Source: CAIUGU01 sp965279735 (GTDB lineage Bacteria; Pseudomonadota; Gammaproteobacteria; Steroidobacterales; Steroidobacteraceae). Taken from it: a DNA stretch of 64,000 nt. Below the pieces are notes generated by a model. The model had not been told where the DNA came from. It worked only from the letters and a program-made list of their open reading frames with translations, and did not search any database. The DNA lies in the NCBI GenBank assembly GCA_965279735.1, contig OZ257260.1, positions 3,348,001 through 3,412,000 of the forward strand. The letters are read 5' to 3'. Both the position numbers and the translations under genes were made by a program. Of this stretch, positions 53,546 through 62,119 are shown one piece after another; position 1 is the stretch's first letter, and each line of letters starts with the position of its first letter.

Positions 53546-55744
53546 ATGTCCACCGGCTCACATGCCCCGATCCTCGGCTCCCTGGTGTTGGCAGCGATTC
53601 CGTCGCTGGCACTTGCTGCCGGGTCACCACTGGAAGAAATCGTCGTAACGGCTACCAAGCGTGGCGACACCAGCGTTCAGGATGTTCCGTTGTCGATCCA
53701 GGCACTGGATGGGCTGGCCCTCCAGGACATTGGAGCGTCGGACTTTGCGGACTACGCCCGCCTGGTGCCGGGACTCTCGATGCAGGAGCAGGGCTCGGGC
53801 GATCGGCGCTACATCGTCCGCGGAGTGAACTCCGCCGGCGCAGGAACCGTCGGTCTCTATGTGGATGAGGTGATCATCACCGGCGAGAACGCCCAGGATG
53901 GTGGCGGTCGCCAGCCGGACGTACGGCTTTTCGACATTGACAGGGTCGAGGTCCTCAAGGGCCCGCAGGGAACCACCTTCGGTTCGAGCTCACTCGCCGG
54001 CACCATCCGCTACATCACACGCAAGCCCACGCTTGGTGAGTACTCCGGCTATGTGCAGGCCGGCGTCGAAAGCGTGGAGGGTGGCGATATCGGTTGGCAG
54101 GCCCAAGGTGCCGTGAACATCCCTGTGGGCGAGAAAGTGGCTATCAGGGCATCCGGCCTGTTCCGCGACACCGCGGGATACATCGACAACATCTTCCGCA
54201 AGAATGCGAACGGTGCGGAGGTCAAGGCCGGGCGGCTGCTCGCGCTCATCGAGCCCTCCGACAGCTGGCGGCTTTCATTGATGGCGATGCGCCAGGACAT
54301 GGATGCCGATGGTCCGGTGTATTTCAACCGCGTCGACTACCTGGGCGCACCCCTGTCGCAGGGCGACAATTACTTCCAGGCTGATATTGTCGACACGGGT
54401 TTCACCGACGAGATGAATCTGTACAACGCCACGCTCGAAATGGACTCGTCGATCGGCAGGTTTACAGCGGTGGCGTCCCGAATGGAACGCGACCCCGTAT
54501 TCAGCCGGGATTCGTCGCTGGTGATGCAGCGCTTCGTAGGGCGTCCGGCATTTGGGACGGGCCGCAGCGCGATCATCCAGCCGAAGGAAACAACGCTCGA
54601 TACCTTCGAATTGCGTCTCGCGTCGGTCGATGACAGGCGCCTGCAGTATCTGGTCGGCCTGTTCAGCCAGTCCGAGGATCGAAACTTCAAAAGCTTCATC
54701 CAGCCCGCACCCAATGGACAGGTGGTGTACACGCCCGGTTACTCGCTCAGCCGGATCATCGACACCTCCATTGATGAATACGCCGCATTTGGCGAACTGT
54801 CTTTTGCCGCGACGGATCGGCTGACGCTGACAGCAGGCGCCCGCTACTACAACTTCGATATCGACGAAATCGCCAACAACGTCGCGGGCTTCTCCGGCGC
54901 AGCGGGAACGGGTCTCGGCAACCGGCTCAGTTCGTCGGAGGATGGCACCATCTTCCGCGGCAATGCAGCCTTTGCGTTGACGCCGGACAAGATGCTCTAC
55001 CTGCAGGTGGCCGAGGGCTTCCGTCCCGGCGGCACCAACGATCAGGTGGCGGCCCTCATTGCCGGCGTTGCCATTCCCCAGGGCTACGATTCGGACTCCC
55101 TCATCAACTACGAGGCGGGCTACAAGAGCACGTTGCTGGACGGGCGGGTGCGTTTCAACGCAGCGCTCTATCTCATCGAATGGGATGACATCCAGCTGCA
55201 GGCCGAAGCCGTGGGCCCGGGCGGACGCTTTCCGTACCGGACAAACGGCGGTGGCGCCGAGATCCGCGGTGCCGAGGTGGATCTCACCTGGTTCCCGGTG
55301 GATGCCTGGGAGATTGGGCTGGGTGCCGCGGTATCTGACGCTGCGTTGACCAAAGACAATCCGCTGCCTGCGAGTGGTCTTGATGGCGACAAGGTGCCCT
55401 ACGTACCTGATTTCACGGCGACGCTTTCCACCCGTTATGAATGGAATCTCGGAGCGCTGACAGCATCGGTAGGCGGCGACGCCAACTACGTTGATGAGCG
55501 GACTACGGAGTACCGGCCCAACAATGCCTCGTATCTCAAGCTCGATGCCTACACGCTCCTGAACCTGCGTGCGGGCATCAGCAGCGAGAGCGGTGGTTGG
55601 GAAGCGATGCTCAATCTGAACAATGTGACGAACGACGACACCGACATCGACGTCTTCCGCATCGTCGCCGGCCTCTACCCGAACGGCTACATCATCAATC
55701 GGCCAAGGACGATTGCGCTGACGCTGACCAAGAACTTCCGCTAG
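53546..55744 (+). CDS. TonB-dependent outer-membrane receptor
   Basis: 732 residues from ATG 53546, with a signal peptide (ending near ALA) and a TonB box-like EEIVVTATKR just after it. The plug domain shows DVPLSIQALDG, IVRGVNSAGAGTVGLYVDE and RVEVLKGPQGTTFGSSSLAG; the rest is a beta barrel with RPGGTNDQV and a C-terminal strand ending NFR. It imports a specific compound using TonB energy. The type with a short plug and no iron genes nearby often imports nutrients other than iron. Probably the entry gate of this cluster. Confidence 0.9.
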   Translation: MSTGSHAPILGSLVLAAIPSLALAAGSPLEEIVVTATKRGDTSVQDVPLSIQALDGLALQDIGASDFADYARLVPGLSMQEQGSGDRRYIVRGVNSAGAGTVGLYVDEVIITGENAQDGGGRQPDVRLFDIDRVEVLKGPQGTTFGSSSLAGTIRYITRKPTLGEYSGYVQAGVESVEGGDIGWQAQGAVNIPVGEKVAIRASGLFRDTAGYIDNIFRKNANGAEVKAGRLLALIEPSDSWRLSLMAMRQDMDADGPVYFNRVDYLGAPLSQGDNYFQADIVDTGFTDEMNLYNATLEMDSSIGRFTAVASRMERDPVFSRDSSLVMQRFVGRPAFGTGRSAIIQPKETTLDTFELRLASVDDRRLQYLVGLFSQSEDRNFKSFIQPAPNGQVVYTPGYSLSRIIDTSIDEYAAFGELSFAATDRLTLTAGARYYNFDIDEIANNVAGFSGAAGTGLGNRLSSSEDGTIFRGNAAFALTPDKMLYLQVAEGFRPGGTNDQVAALIAGVAIPQGYDSDSLINYEAGYKSTLLDGRVRFNAALYLIEWDDIQLQAEAVGPGGRFPYRTNGGGAEIRGAEVDLTWFPVDAWEIGLGAAVSDAALTKDNPLPASGLDGDKVPYVPDFTATLSTRYEWNLGALTASVGGDANYVDERTTEYRPNNASYLKLDAYTLLNLRAGISSESGGWEAMLNLNNVTNDDTDIDVFRIVAGLYPNGYIINRPRTIALTLTKNFR

Positions 55745-55757
55745 CTGAACCCAGGCC

Positions 55758-56813
55758 ATGGAGGACACGGGACAGACAGTCAGACTCAAGGACGGCTTCG
55801 AGATCACGCGCGTGATCAAGGGCGGATACCAGCTCGCACGGCAGTATGCCAACCGCACGGGGGAAGAAACCCCCGACGGTGATATCGAAGGCATGTTTGC
55901 CGCAGTAGCAGCGGGCATCCGCACCTTCGATTGCGGCGACATCTACATCGGGGTGGAAGAAAAGATCGGCGAGTTCCTGAGCCGCCGTCGTGCGGCGGGT
56001 GCTCCCGACAACGTCGCCGTGCTCACCAAATTCGTTCCGGATGTGGAGGACCTGGAACGTGTCGACTTCCGGTACACCGAGTCCATCATCGATCGCTCCC
56101 GGCGCCGCTTGCAGCTGGACCGGTTGCCGATGGTCCAGTTCCACTGGTGGGACTACAACACGAAGGGCTGGCTCGATGTGCTCGGGCATCTCCTCAAGCT
56201 GAAGGAACAGGGCCGCATCGAGCAGATCTCCCTGACCAACTTCAGCGCACAACGTACCCGCGAGATTCTGGAAGCGGGTTTTCCCATCGCAAGTACACAG
56301 GTGCAATACTCGTTGCTGGACCGGCGACCTGCAGGCGAATTCGCCGCACTGTGTGCAACCTACGGTGTAGGCATACTCTGCTATGGCACCTTGTGTGGCT
56401 CATTTCTCACCGAGCGTTGGCTGGGTCAGGCGGCACCGGCGCGCCCGTTTCGCGAAAAGTACAGCCGCATTGTCGATACCGCCGGAGGATGGGACCTGCT
56501 GCAGCACCTGCTTGAAACCCTGGCCATGATTGCGCGCGCGCATCGAGTGAGTATTGCGAGCATTGCCACGCGTTACGTGCTTGAACAACCCTCGGTTGCC
56601 GCGGCCATCGTCGGCGCGCACACGGATGAGCAGATCACTGACGCGCAGGCTGCAATGAATGTCCGGCTGTCCGCAGCCGAACTGGCCAGGATTGAAGCGG
56701 TACTCGTCCATGCCCGGCCCCTGGAAGGAGACGTGTTCGATCTTGAGCGCGACCTGACAGGAACCCATGGAAGCATCTATGCGACCCGCCGTAGCAGGCA
56801 TGCGGAAGAATAA
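55758..56813 (+). CDS. Aldo/keto reductase
   Basis: 351 residues. The catalytic tetrad is visible: Asp in RTFDCGDIY and Tyr in DIYIG (near 55-61), Lys in LTKFV (near 88) and His in QFHWWD (near 127). ISLTNFSAQRTREIL and QVQYSLLDRRP are family motifs, and RYVLEQPSVAAAIVGA binds the NADPH. It reduces an aldehyde or ketone. 13 nt after the receptor gene and directly abutting the MFS gene, hence one operon. Confidence 0.88.
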   Translation: MEDTGQTVRLKDGFEITRVIKGGYQLARQYANRTGEETPDGDIEGMFAAVAAGIRTFDCGDIYIGVEEKIGEFLSRRRAAGAPDNVAVLTKFVPDVEDLERVDFRYTESIIDRSRRRLQLDRLPMVQFHWWDYNTKGWLDVLGHLLKLKEQGRIEQISLTNFSAQRTREILEAGFPIASTQVQYSLLDRRPAGEFAALCATYGVGILCYGTLCGSFLTERWLGQAAPARPFREKYSRIVDTAGGWDLLQHLLETLAMIARAHRVSIASIATRYVLEQPSVAAAIVGAHTDEQITDAQAAMNVRLSAAELARIEAVLVHARPLEGDVFDLERDLTGTHGSIYATRRSRHAEE

Positions 56814-58103
56814 ATGAGTACGGTCCCGGGTTCGGTCCTGTCGCAGGTGACTCCTGCACGGCGTGCGTATGCCCTCGGCATCCTCATGCTGGTCTACGGA
56901 TGCAATTTTCTCGACCGCCAGATCTTCGTCATCCTGCAGGAGCCCATCAAGAAGGACATGGGCCTGAGCGACGCGCAACTGGGCCTGATGACGGGTTTTG
57001 CCTTCGCGCTTTTCTACGTGATTGCCGGTATTCCAATCGCATACCTGGCAGACCGCAGCAACCGCCGGAACATCATCGCGCTGTCCATGACGTTCTGGAG
57101 CGCCATGACAATGCTGTGTGGTTCGGTTCAGAGTTTCGGTGCGCTGCTGCTGGCGAGAGTCGGCGTAGGCGTCGGTGAAGCAGGCAGCATTCCGCCTTCC
57201 CACTCGATGATTTCGGATCTGTATCCGCCCGGCAAACGTGCGACGGCGTTCGGCCTGTTCACGATCGGGCTCTACTTCGGTGTGGCCGCCGGCTATCTGT
57301 TTGGCGGCCAGTTCGGGGAACAGATAGGGTGGCGTTCGGCTCTCGTCGTTGCGGGAATACCCGGCTTGGTCCTTGCGCTCCTGCTGCGCTTCACCGTCAC
57401 CGAACCCGCGCGGGGGCAATGGGACGAGAAGCCGGAGGCGCCCTTAAGCTTTCCGCAGGCATTTGCAATCCTTGCGGGGAAGCCGCTGTTCTGGCTCGTC
57501 ACGCTGGCCACCACTGCGGGCACGTTCGTGAATTACGGAACGGGCAACTTCAATCCTTCCTATCTCATGCGCAGCCATGGCCTGGACCTTGCCACGACCG
57601 GGACCATCCTTGCGATCACCTCCAGCACCTCCGGAATTCTGGGCACCTGGTTGGGAGGCGCACTCGCCGATCGTCTGGGCCGTCGTGATCCTGCGTGGTA
57701 TTTACGCATCTGCCTTATCGGGCAGGCGCTGTCCGTACCCTTCAGCATCATCGCTTATCTGAGCCCGGGCCTGCCTGCGGCGCTCACCTCCCTCTTTGTC
57801 GCACACATGCTCATCGTGTTCATGCTGGCCCCAAGCATCGCGGTCATCCAGAGCATGGTGAGTCCGAACATGCGCGCGCTGGCTTCCTCGATCTTCTTCT
57901 TCGTCATCAACCTCATTGGCCTCGGGTTCGGTCCCCTGGTGGTCGGACTGGTGAGCGATTCACTCACCTCCCGCTTCGGGGTCGAGGGTTTGCGATACGC
58001 GCAGGTGGGCGTCTCGAGCGTGGGCCTGCTTGCCGCACTGCTGTTCGCAGTGGCGATGGTTCGGGAGCGTCGGCTCCGGATGGTGGCAGCCGCAACCGTT
58101 TAG
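56814..58103 (+). CDS. MFS transporter (Spinster-like)
   Basis: 429 residues with 12 membrane helices. The MFS motif between helices 2 and 3 is GIPIAYLADRSNRRNI, and RVGVGVGEAGSIPPSHSMISD resembles Spinster-type and anion:cation symporter members. The start directly follows the AKR stop (TAAATGA junction). It likely carries a product or the released compound across the inner membrane. Confidence 0.9.
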   Translation: MSTVPGSVLSQVTPARRAYALGILMLVYGCNFLDRQIFVILQEPIKKDMGLSDAQLGLMTGFAFALFYVIAGIPIAYLADRSNRRNIIALSMTFWSAMTMLCGSVQSFGALLLARVGVGVGEAGSIPPSHSMISDLYPPGKRATAFGLFTIGLYFGVAAGYLFGGQFGEQIGWRSALVVAGIPGLVLALLLRFTVTEPARGQWDEKPEAPLSFPQAFAILAGKPLFWLVTLATTAGTFVNYGTGNFNPSYLMRSHGLDLATTGTILAITSSTSGILGTWLGGALADRLGRRDPAWYLRICLIGQALSVPFSIIAYLSPGLPAALTSLFVAHMLIVFMLAPSIAVIQSMVSPNMRALASSIFFFVINLIGLGFGPLVVGLVSDSLTSRFGVEGLRYAQVGVSSVGLLAALLFAVAMVRERRLRMVAAATV

Positions 58104-58184
58104 CCGCGGGCTCGTGTGGAGTCATCGTTCTGGTCTATGCTCCGCGCTGGCTCATGTTCTTGAACATATCGCGGGATCGCCGGA

Positions 58185-59702
58185 ATGAAATACGCAGCCG
58201 TTTTCGCGTTGCTGAGCTTTGTGTCCTGCGTGGCCAATGCCCAGACGAATCCTGCCGCCAAGGCCGCCCGTGAATGGCGGCAACAGCACGAGCGCGCCAT
58301 CGTCGATGAGTTCGTCACGCTGCTCAAAGTCCCGAACATTGCGAGCGACAAGGAAAACATCCAGCGCAATGCCGAACTGATCGCAGCCATGTTCGCCAAA
58401 CGCGGCGTGACTGCGCGATTAGTGTCTGTACCTGGTGGCAACCCGGTCGTCTTCGGCGAGATCAAGACACCGGGCGCAACACGCACCATCGGGATGTATG
58501 CCCACTACGATGGCCAGCCCCTGGATCCGAAGGAGTGGGCCTCGCCCCCGTTTGAACCCACCCTGCGGAATCGCTCGCTGAACGATGGCGGCACGGTTAT
58601 TCCGTTGCCTGCGCCGGGAACGCCCTTCGATCCCGAATCCCGGCTGTATGGCCGCGCGACTGCCGACGACAAGGCGCCGATCATCGCCATCGTTGCGGCC
58701 CTTGACGCGCTGCGTGCCGCTGGCATCAGTGCCCGGTCAAACATCAAGTTCATGTTCGAAGGCGAGGAGGAGGCCGGGTCGCAGCATCTCGAAGCCACGC
58801 TGGCGGCCAACAAGGAGCTATTCGCGGCAGACGTCTGGCTGATGTGCGATGCGCCGCTGCATCAGACCCGCCGGCAGTCGATCATCTTTGGTGCCCGCGG
58901 GCTTACGGCGGTCGACATCACCACTTACGGCCCGCGCACCGAAATACACAGCGGCCACTACGGCAACTGGGCGCCGAATCCGGCGCTGACCCTCGCGCAC
59001 CTGCTGGGGTCGATGAAGGATGACAACGGCCGCATCCTGATCGAAAACTTTGCGGCGGGCGTCGAGCCGCTCTCGGCGCTGGAGAAACGCGCACTCGCGG
59101 AAGCGCCCGATATTGATGCTGAGCTGATGAATGAGATGTGGCTCGGTTCGGTGGACAACACTCCGACGCGCCTCGTCGAACTCGTGACCCAACCCTCGAT
59201 GAACATTCGCGGCATGGCCAGCTCGCGGATCGGCAACCAGGCTTCGAACGTCATCCCGGCTACCGCCACGGCCACCATCGACATCCGCGTCGTCAAAGGA
59301 CTGGATCACAAGGTCGCGGTGGAACGCCTGATGGCGCACATCCGTGCCCAGGGTTTTCACATCATCGATACCGAACCCGATGCCGCTACGCGGCTCAAGT
59401 ATCCCAAGGTGGCGAAAGTAACCGTGCGGCCCGGCGGCTACAACGCGGCGCGAACAGCGATGGACTTGCCGATTTCGCAGGAAATCATCCGGGTGGTTGA
59501 AAGCGCCCGCGGACCGGTCATCAAGCTGCCAACCATGGGCGGTGGCCTGCCTCTCGAAAGCGTCGAACGCCCCTTAAGCACCCGCACCATCATCATTCCC
59601 ATCGGCAATCACGACAACAATCAGCACGGCTACGACGAGAACCTCCGTATCCAGAATCTCTGGGACGGCATCGAGCTGATGGCGGCGTTGCTGACGATGT
59701 GA
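58185..59702 (+). CDS. Exported M20 family dipeptidase-like metallopeptidase
   Basis: 505 residues with a signal peptide ending near CVANA. Zinc-site motifs are MYAHYDGQPLDP (His), GRATADDKAPI (bridging Asp) and FEGEEEAGS (Glu pair), and a lid domain follows. It resembles carnosinase-type dipeptidases, not the amidohydrolase subtype of the first M20 gene. 82 nt after the MFS gene. Two different exported peptidases in one cluster suggest that the imported compound is amide-linked. Confidence 0.9.
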   Translation: MKYAAVFALLSFVSCVANAQTNPAAKAAREWRQQHERAIVDEFVTLLKVPNIASDKENIQRNAELIAAMFAKRGVTARLVSVPGGNPVVFGEIKTPGATRTIGMYAHYDGQPLDPKEWASPPFEPTLRNRSLNDGGTVIPLPAPGTPFDPESRLYGRATADDKAPIIAIVAALDALRAAGISARSNIKFMFEGEEEAGSQHLEATLAANKELFAADVWLMCDAPLHQTRRQSIIFGARGLTAVDITTYGPRTEIHSGHYGNWAPNPALTLAHLLGSMKDDNGRILIENFAAGVEPLSALEKRALAEAPDIDAELMNEMWLGSVDNTPTRLVELVTQPSMNIRGMASSRIGNQASNVIPATATATIDIRVVKGLDHKVAVERLMAHIRAQGFHIIDTEPDAATRLKYPKVAKVTVRPGGYNAARTAMDLPISQEIIRVVESARGPVIKLPTMGGGLPLESVERPLSTRTIIIPIGNHDNNQHGYDENLRIQNLWDGIELMAALLTM

Positions 59703-59728
59703 GGCCGTTCTGGAAGCAGTGGCTTCGG

Positions 59729-60694
59729 TCAGCTCACATCCAGTGGACTTCTGACCCCGCGTCCTCCCCGATTCAGGACATGTGTATAGATCATTGTCGT
59801 TTTCACATCCGAGTGCCCGAGCAGTTCCTGCACGGTGCGGATGTCATAGCCTGATTCAAGAAGATGAGTGGCGAAGCAGTGCCGGAAGGTGTGGCAAGAG
59901 GCAGGCTTGGTGATGCCGGCGCGATGAATGGCCTGTCGAACCTGGCGCTGCACCACGTCCTGATACAGATGATGCCGACGCCACGCCCCCGAGCGCGGAT
60001 CACGCGACGGATGGGCAGCTGGAAAGACATACTGCCATCCCCATTCGAGATGGGCGCCGGGGTACTTACGTGTCAAAGCAAACGGCAATTCAACACCGGC
60101 AAATCCCTGACGCAGGGCTTCCTCATGCTGGCTCCGTACCTTGGCGACATGCACAGCCATAGGATCAAGCAAGCCAGCAGGCAGCACGGTGATTCTGTCC
60201 TTGCCTCCCTTGCCATCGCGAACCGTGATCTGGGGATGATCGAGGTCCAGATCCTTGATACGCAGTCGGAGCGCCTCCATCAGGCGAAGTCCACTCCCAT
60301 ACAAAAGACTGGCCACTAACCAGGGAATACCGGTCATGTGGCTGAGTACCGAGCGTACTTCCTCACGGCTGAGAACAACGGGGAGCCGCTCTGGTCTCTT
60401 CGCCCTTACCACACCGTCAAGCCATGGCAGTTGGATGTCGAGCACGTGCCGATACAAAAACAGGATGGCGGCCAGCGCCTGATTCTGCGTTGCAGCAGCC
60501 ACATCCCGCTCCGTAGCCAGGTGCGAGAGAAAGGCTTCGACCTCGGGCCCGCCCATATCCGTCGGGTGGCGCTTCCCGTGAAACAGAATGAAGCGTCTTA
60601 TCCAGCCAACGTACTGTTGTTCTGTCCGGTAGCTGTAGTGTTTCAACCGGATACGATCACGTACCTGGTCGAGCAGGCGAGGTTTGGCGTCCAT
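59729..60694 (-). CDS. intI: Integron integrase IntI (tyrosine recombinase)
   Basis: 321 residues from ATG 60694 (MDAKPRLLDQVRDRIRLKHY), against 337 for IntI1. Catalytic residues are Arg137 (GSGLRLMEAL), Lys in GKGGKDR (160s), His268/Arg271 (HTFRHCFATHL), His294 (LLGHSDVKTT) and Tyr303 (IYTHV). The stretch ALTRKYPGAHLEWGWQYVFP followed by SRDPRSGAWRRHH (206-242) is the extra domain found only in integron integrases, which separates it from phage and Xer recombinases. All key residues are intact, so it may be active. No LexA box was found upstream. Confidence 0.94.
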   Translation of the reverse strand: MDAKPRLLDQVRDRIRLKHYSYRTEQQYVGWIRRFILFHGKRHPTDMGGPEVEAFLSHLATERDVAAATQNQALAAILFLYRHVLDIQLPWLDGVVRAKRPERLPVVLSREEVRSVLSHMTGIPWLVASLLYGSGLRLMEALRLRIKDLDLDHPQITVRDGKGGKDRITVLPAGLLDPMAVHVAKVRSQHEEALRQGFAGVELPFALTRKYPGAHLEWGWQYVFPAAHPSRDPRSGAWRRHHLYQDVVQRQVRQAIHRAGITKPASCHTFRHCFATHLLESGYDIRTVQELLGHSDVKTTMIYTHVLNRGGRGVRSPLDVS

Positions 60695-60837
60695 GCCGTA
60701 TAACGTCCTGGATGATTGACGGCACTTCCTGTGCCGTGATCTAGTTAAATCAACAACCTCCCCATCCGTCAACCATGTTATACGGCACATATGCCGCATT
60801 TAATCCCAGCGCTTTGGCCGTCTAGATAGAGTTAGAC
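60695..60837. promoter_or_regulatory. attI-like region with nested inverted repeats
   Basis: Between intI and the first cassette. The recombination core is GTTAGAC at 60831-60837 (fits GTTRRRY), with the crossover expected between G60831 and T60832. GCCGTATAAC (60695-60704) is exactly repeated inverted as GTTATACGGC (60777-60786). Inside lie a 7-bp hairpin (ACGGCAC/GTGCCGT around TTCCT, 60719-60737) and TTGACGG (60716-60722) with CCGTCAA (60766-60772). GTATAAC and GTTATAC themselves resemble R'' and R' boxes. Confidence 0.7.
60716..60745 (+). promoter_or_regulatory. Possible cassette promoter (Pc)
   Basis: TTGACG (60716-60721) and TCTAGT (60740-60745) are 18 nt apart on the plus strand, upstream of the attI core, where integrons keep the promoter that drives inserted cassettes. 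The -35 is five of six consensus, the -10 is weak. Confidence 0.45.
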
Positions 60838-60840
60838 ATC

Positions 60841-61260
60841 ATGAGAGCCGCAGCGACCCTGGTTCTTCTACTGGCCATTGCTGCCGATGGCAACGCGGCG
60901 GACATTGCCTCAGTGGAGGGTGCGGATATCGAGTTTAAGGGATTGACGCTCGGTGCTAGCGTCGACGACGTGATTGCTAGGCTCGGCCCACCAAAGAGCC
61001 GACTTCAGTTTGCCTTTGAAAATGGGCCTGAAGAAAAGCTCTTCTATGTCGGATTGGAATTCTGGATTGAGAAGAATGCTGTCGAAGCAGTGATCCTCAG
61101 TGGGCGAGGTTTGATGCTCGATAGTGGCTTAACTGTAGGCTCTCCCGTTGGAGCCGCAGAGGGGATAGAGACGCTGCGTATCGGGGATAGTGACTGTACC
61201 CGCGCTGTCGAGTGGAAGGAAGGCAAAGTATTTTCAATCAAACTCTCTTGCGCCAATTAG
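60841..61260 (+). CDS. Cassette 1: exported protein of unknown function
   Basis: 139 residues with a signal peptide (MRAAATLVLLLAIAADGNA). The mature part has LTLGASVDDVIARLGPPKS and later LTVGSPVGAAEGIETL, two similar LT(L/V)G.(S)V segments that may be a weak internal repeat, and two Cys near the end (SDCT, LSCAN). It loosely recalls small BamE-like lipoprotein folds but is not recognised. The ATG lies 9 nt after the attI crossover, and no clear ribosome site is seen. It would be the cassette closest to Pc. Confidence 0.75.
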   Translation: MRAAATLVLLLAIAADGNAADIASVEGADIEFKGLTLGASVDDVIARLGPPKSRLQFAFENGPEEKLFYVGLEFWIEKNAVEAVILSGRGLMLDSGLTVGSPVGAAEGIETLRIGDSDCTRAVEWKEGKVFSIKLSCAN

Positions 61261-61280
61261 CGAGTAGCTAGAGAAATCTT

Positions 61281-61368
61281 GTCTAACCACCGCATGGAGC
61301 GCACGTGTGAACCATAAAGTGCCAATTAACCAGCCGAGCGACCGCGGCGCTCATGCGAATCGTTCGGC
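61281..61368 (+). repeat. attC1 recombination site (88 bp)
   Basis: R'' GTCTAAC (61281-61287), 5-nt spacer CACCG, L'' CATGGAGCGC (61293-61302); L' GCGCTCATG (61347-61355), 6-nt spacer CGAATC, R' GTTCGGC (61362-61368). L'' and L' pair fully except for one extra G in L'', the extrahelical base. Cassette 1 begins TTAGAC, and its R'' GTCTAAC is the exact complement of GTTAGAC. Confidence 0.9.
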
Positions 61369-61387
61369 ATCAAGGATGAAGTAAGAA

Positions 61388-61645
61388 ATGACTCCTCATT
61401 CCGCGTGGTTGCCAAATCAGATTGGCATCCTCGTCGAAATAGCAGGCGCCGGCTACCTAGTTTGGTGTGCGCTTAGATCTAGCCGTACCGTGATGGAAAT
61501 GAAAACCGATCTGGACAGCATTGAGCATTCTGTTCAGGCTCTACTCGACGAAGTCCGGGGCAATTTCAGAAATCAACGCATTGGCTTTGTATTGCTAGTC
61601 ATCGGCTTGCTCATGCAATTGGCCAGCAATGGGTTCACTCCCTGA
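61388..61645 (+). CDS. Cassette 2: small two-helix membrane protein
   Basis: 85 residues. Membrane helices at about 11-30 (IGILVEIAGAGYLVWCALR) and 64-80 (IGFVLLVIGLLMQLA) flank a charged, heptad-like linker (MEMKTDLDSIEHSVQALLDE) that could form a coiled coil. Not recognised. The start has no strong ribosome site (AAGTAAGAA). Fills its own cassette. Confidence 0.7.
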   Translation: MTPHSAWLPNQIGILVEIAGAGYLVWCALRSSRTVMEMKTDLDSIEHSVQALLDEVRGNFRNQRIGFVLLVIGLLMQLASNGFTP

Positions 61646-61677
61646 AGGTCGCTGCATGACTAACCGTTACACCACTC

Positions 61678-61742
61678 GCCGAACAAGCAGCTCAAGAAGG
61701 GCGCTGCCATAAACGGCGCGTCTCTTAGCGGCAGCGTTTGAG
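61678..61742 (+). repeat. attC2 recombination site (65 bp)
   Basis: R'' GCCGAAC (61678-61684), 5-nt spacer AAGCA, L'' GCTCAAG (61690-61696); L' CTTAGC (61724-61729), 6-nt spacer GGCAGC, R' GTTTGAG (61736-61742). L'' and L' pair with one extra C in L''. Cassette 2 begins TTCGGC, and its R'' GCCGAAC is the exact complement of GTTCGGC. R' departs from GTTRRRY at two bases. Confidence 0.85.
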
Positions 61743-61756
61743 GCATAAGGAGTCGT

Positions 61757-62119
61757 ATGCTCGCGCAGATCTACCTCTCGCCCAAGGGTCGCTGTAGCCG
61801 CCGCTTCTATTGGCTGTTTTTTTGTTTGCCATCGGTAGTCATTGGTGTCCTGCTGGGATTGGCAGTACGGTCACTTGGAGAGCGAGCGCCGGCAATCGTC
61901 ATCGTCTTACTGCTGCTCTTGGTGTGGCCCTCTGTCGTGATGCACATCAAGCGTTGGCACGACATCGGTCGGTCTGGCTGGTTTTCTCTCTTAGGATTTA
62001 TTCCTCTTGTAGGGATCGCTGTGGTGTTGGTGTTAGGGTTAATCCCTGGCACCAAAGGGCCAAACCAATATGGCCCAAGTCCATTGCGCCAATACCGAGA
62101 ACCAAAAAGTGCGTTCTAA
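61757..62119 (+). CDS. Cassette 3: DUF805 membrane protein
   Basis: 120 residues with three membrane helices. The DUF805 signature IKRWHDIGRSGWFSLLGFIP lies near 75-94, and GRCSRRFYWLF opens the domain, as in the family; the tail GTKGPNQYGPSP is also typical. Function unknown. The ATG is preceded by AAGGAG. The TAA stop lies inside the R'' box of attC3, a usual trait of cassette genes. Confidence 0.9.
   Translation: MLAQIYLSPKGRCSRRFYWLFFCLPSVVIGVLLGLAVRSLGERAPAIVIVLLLLLVWPSVVMHIKRWHDIGRSGWFSLLGFIPLVGIAVVLVLGLIPGTKGPNQYGPSPLRQYREPKSAF

Noticed and set aside
54275..55942. 555-codon leftward frame across the TonB receptor gene
   Set aside because: Antisense to a well-supported receptor, with biased composition and no domain.
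59729..60694. Phage or transposon integrase
   Set aside because: The insert with YPGAHLEWGWQYVFP and DPRSG..RRHH between the two catalytic boxes is specific to integron integrases, and attC sites follow.
60695..60840. LexA box controlling intI
   Set aside because: No CTGT-N8-ACAG sequence was found in the intI upstream region, although SOS control is known in other integrons.
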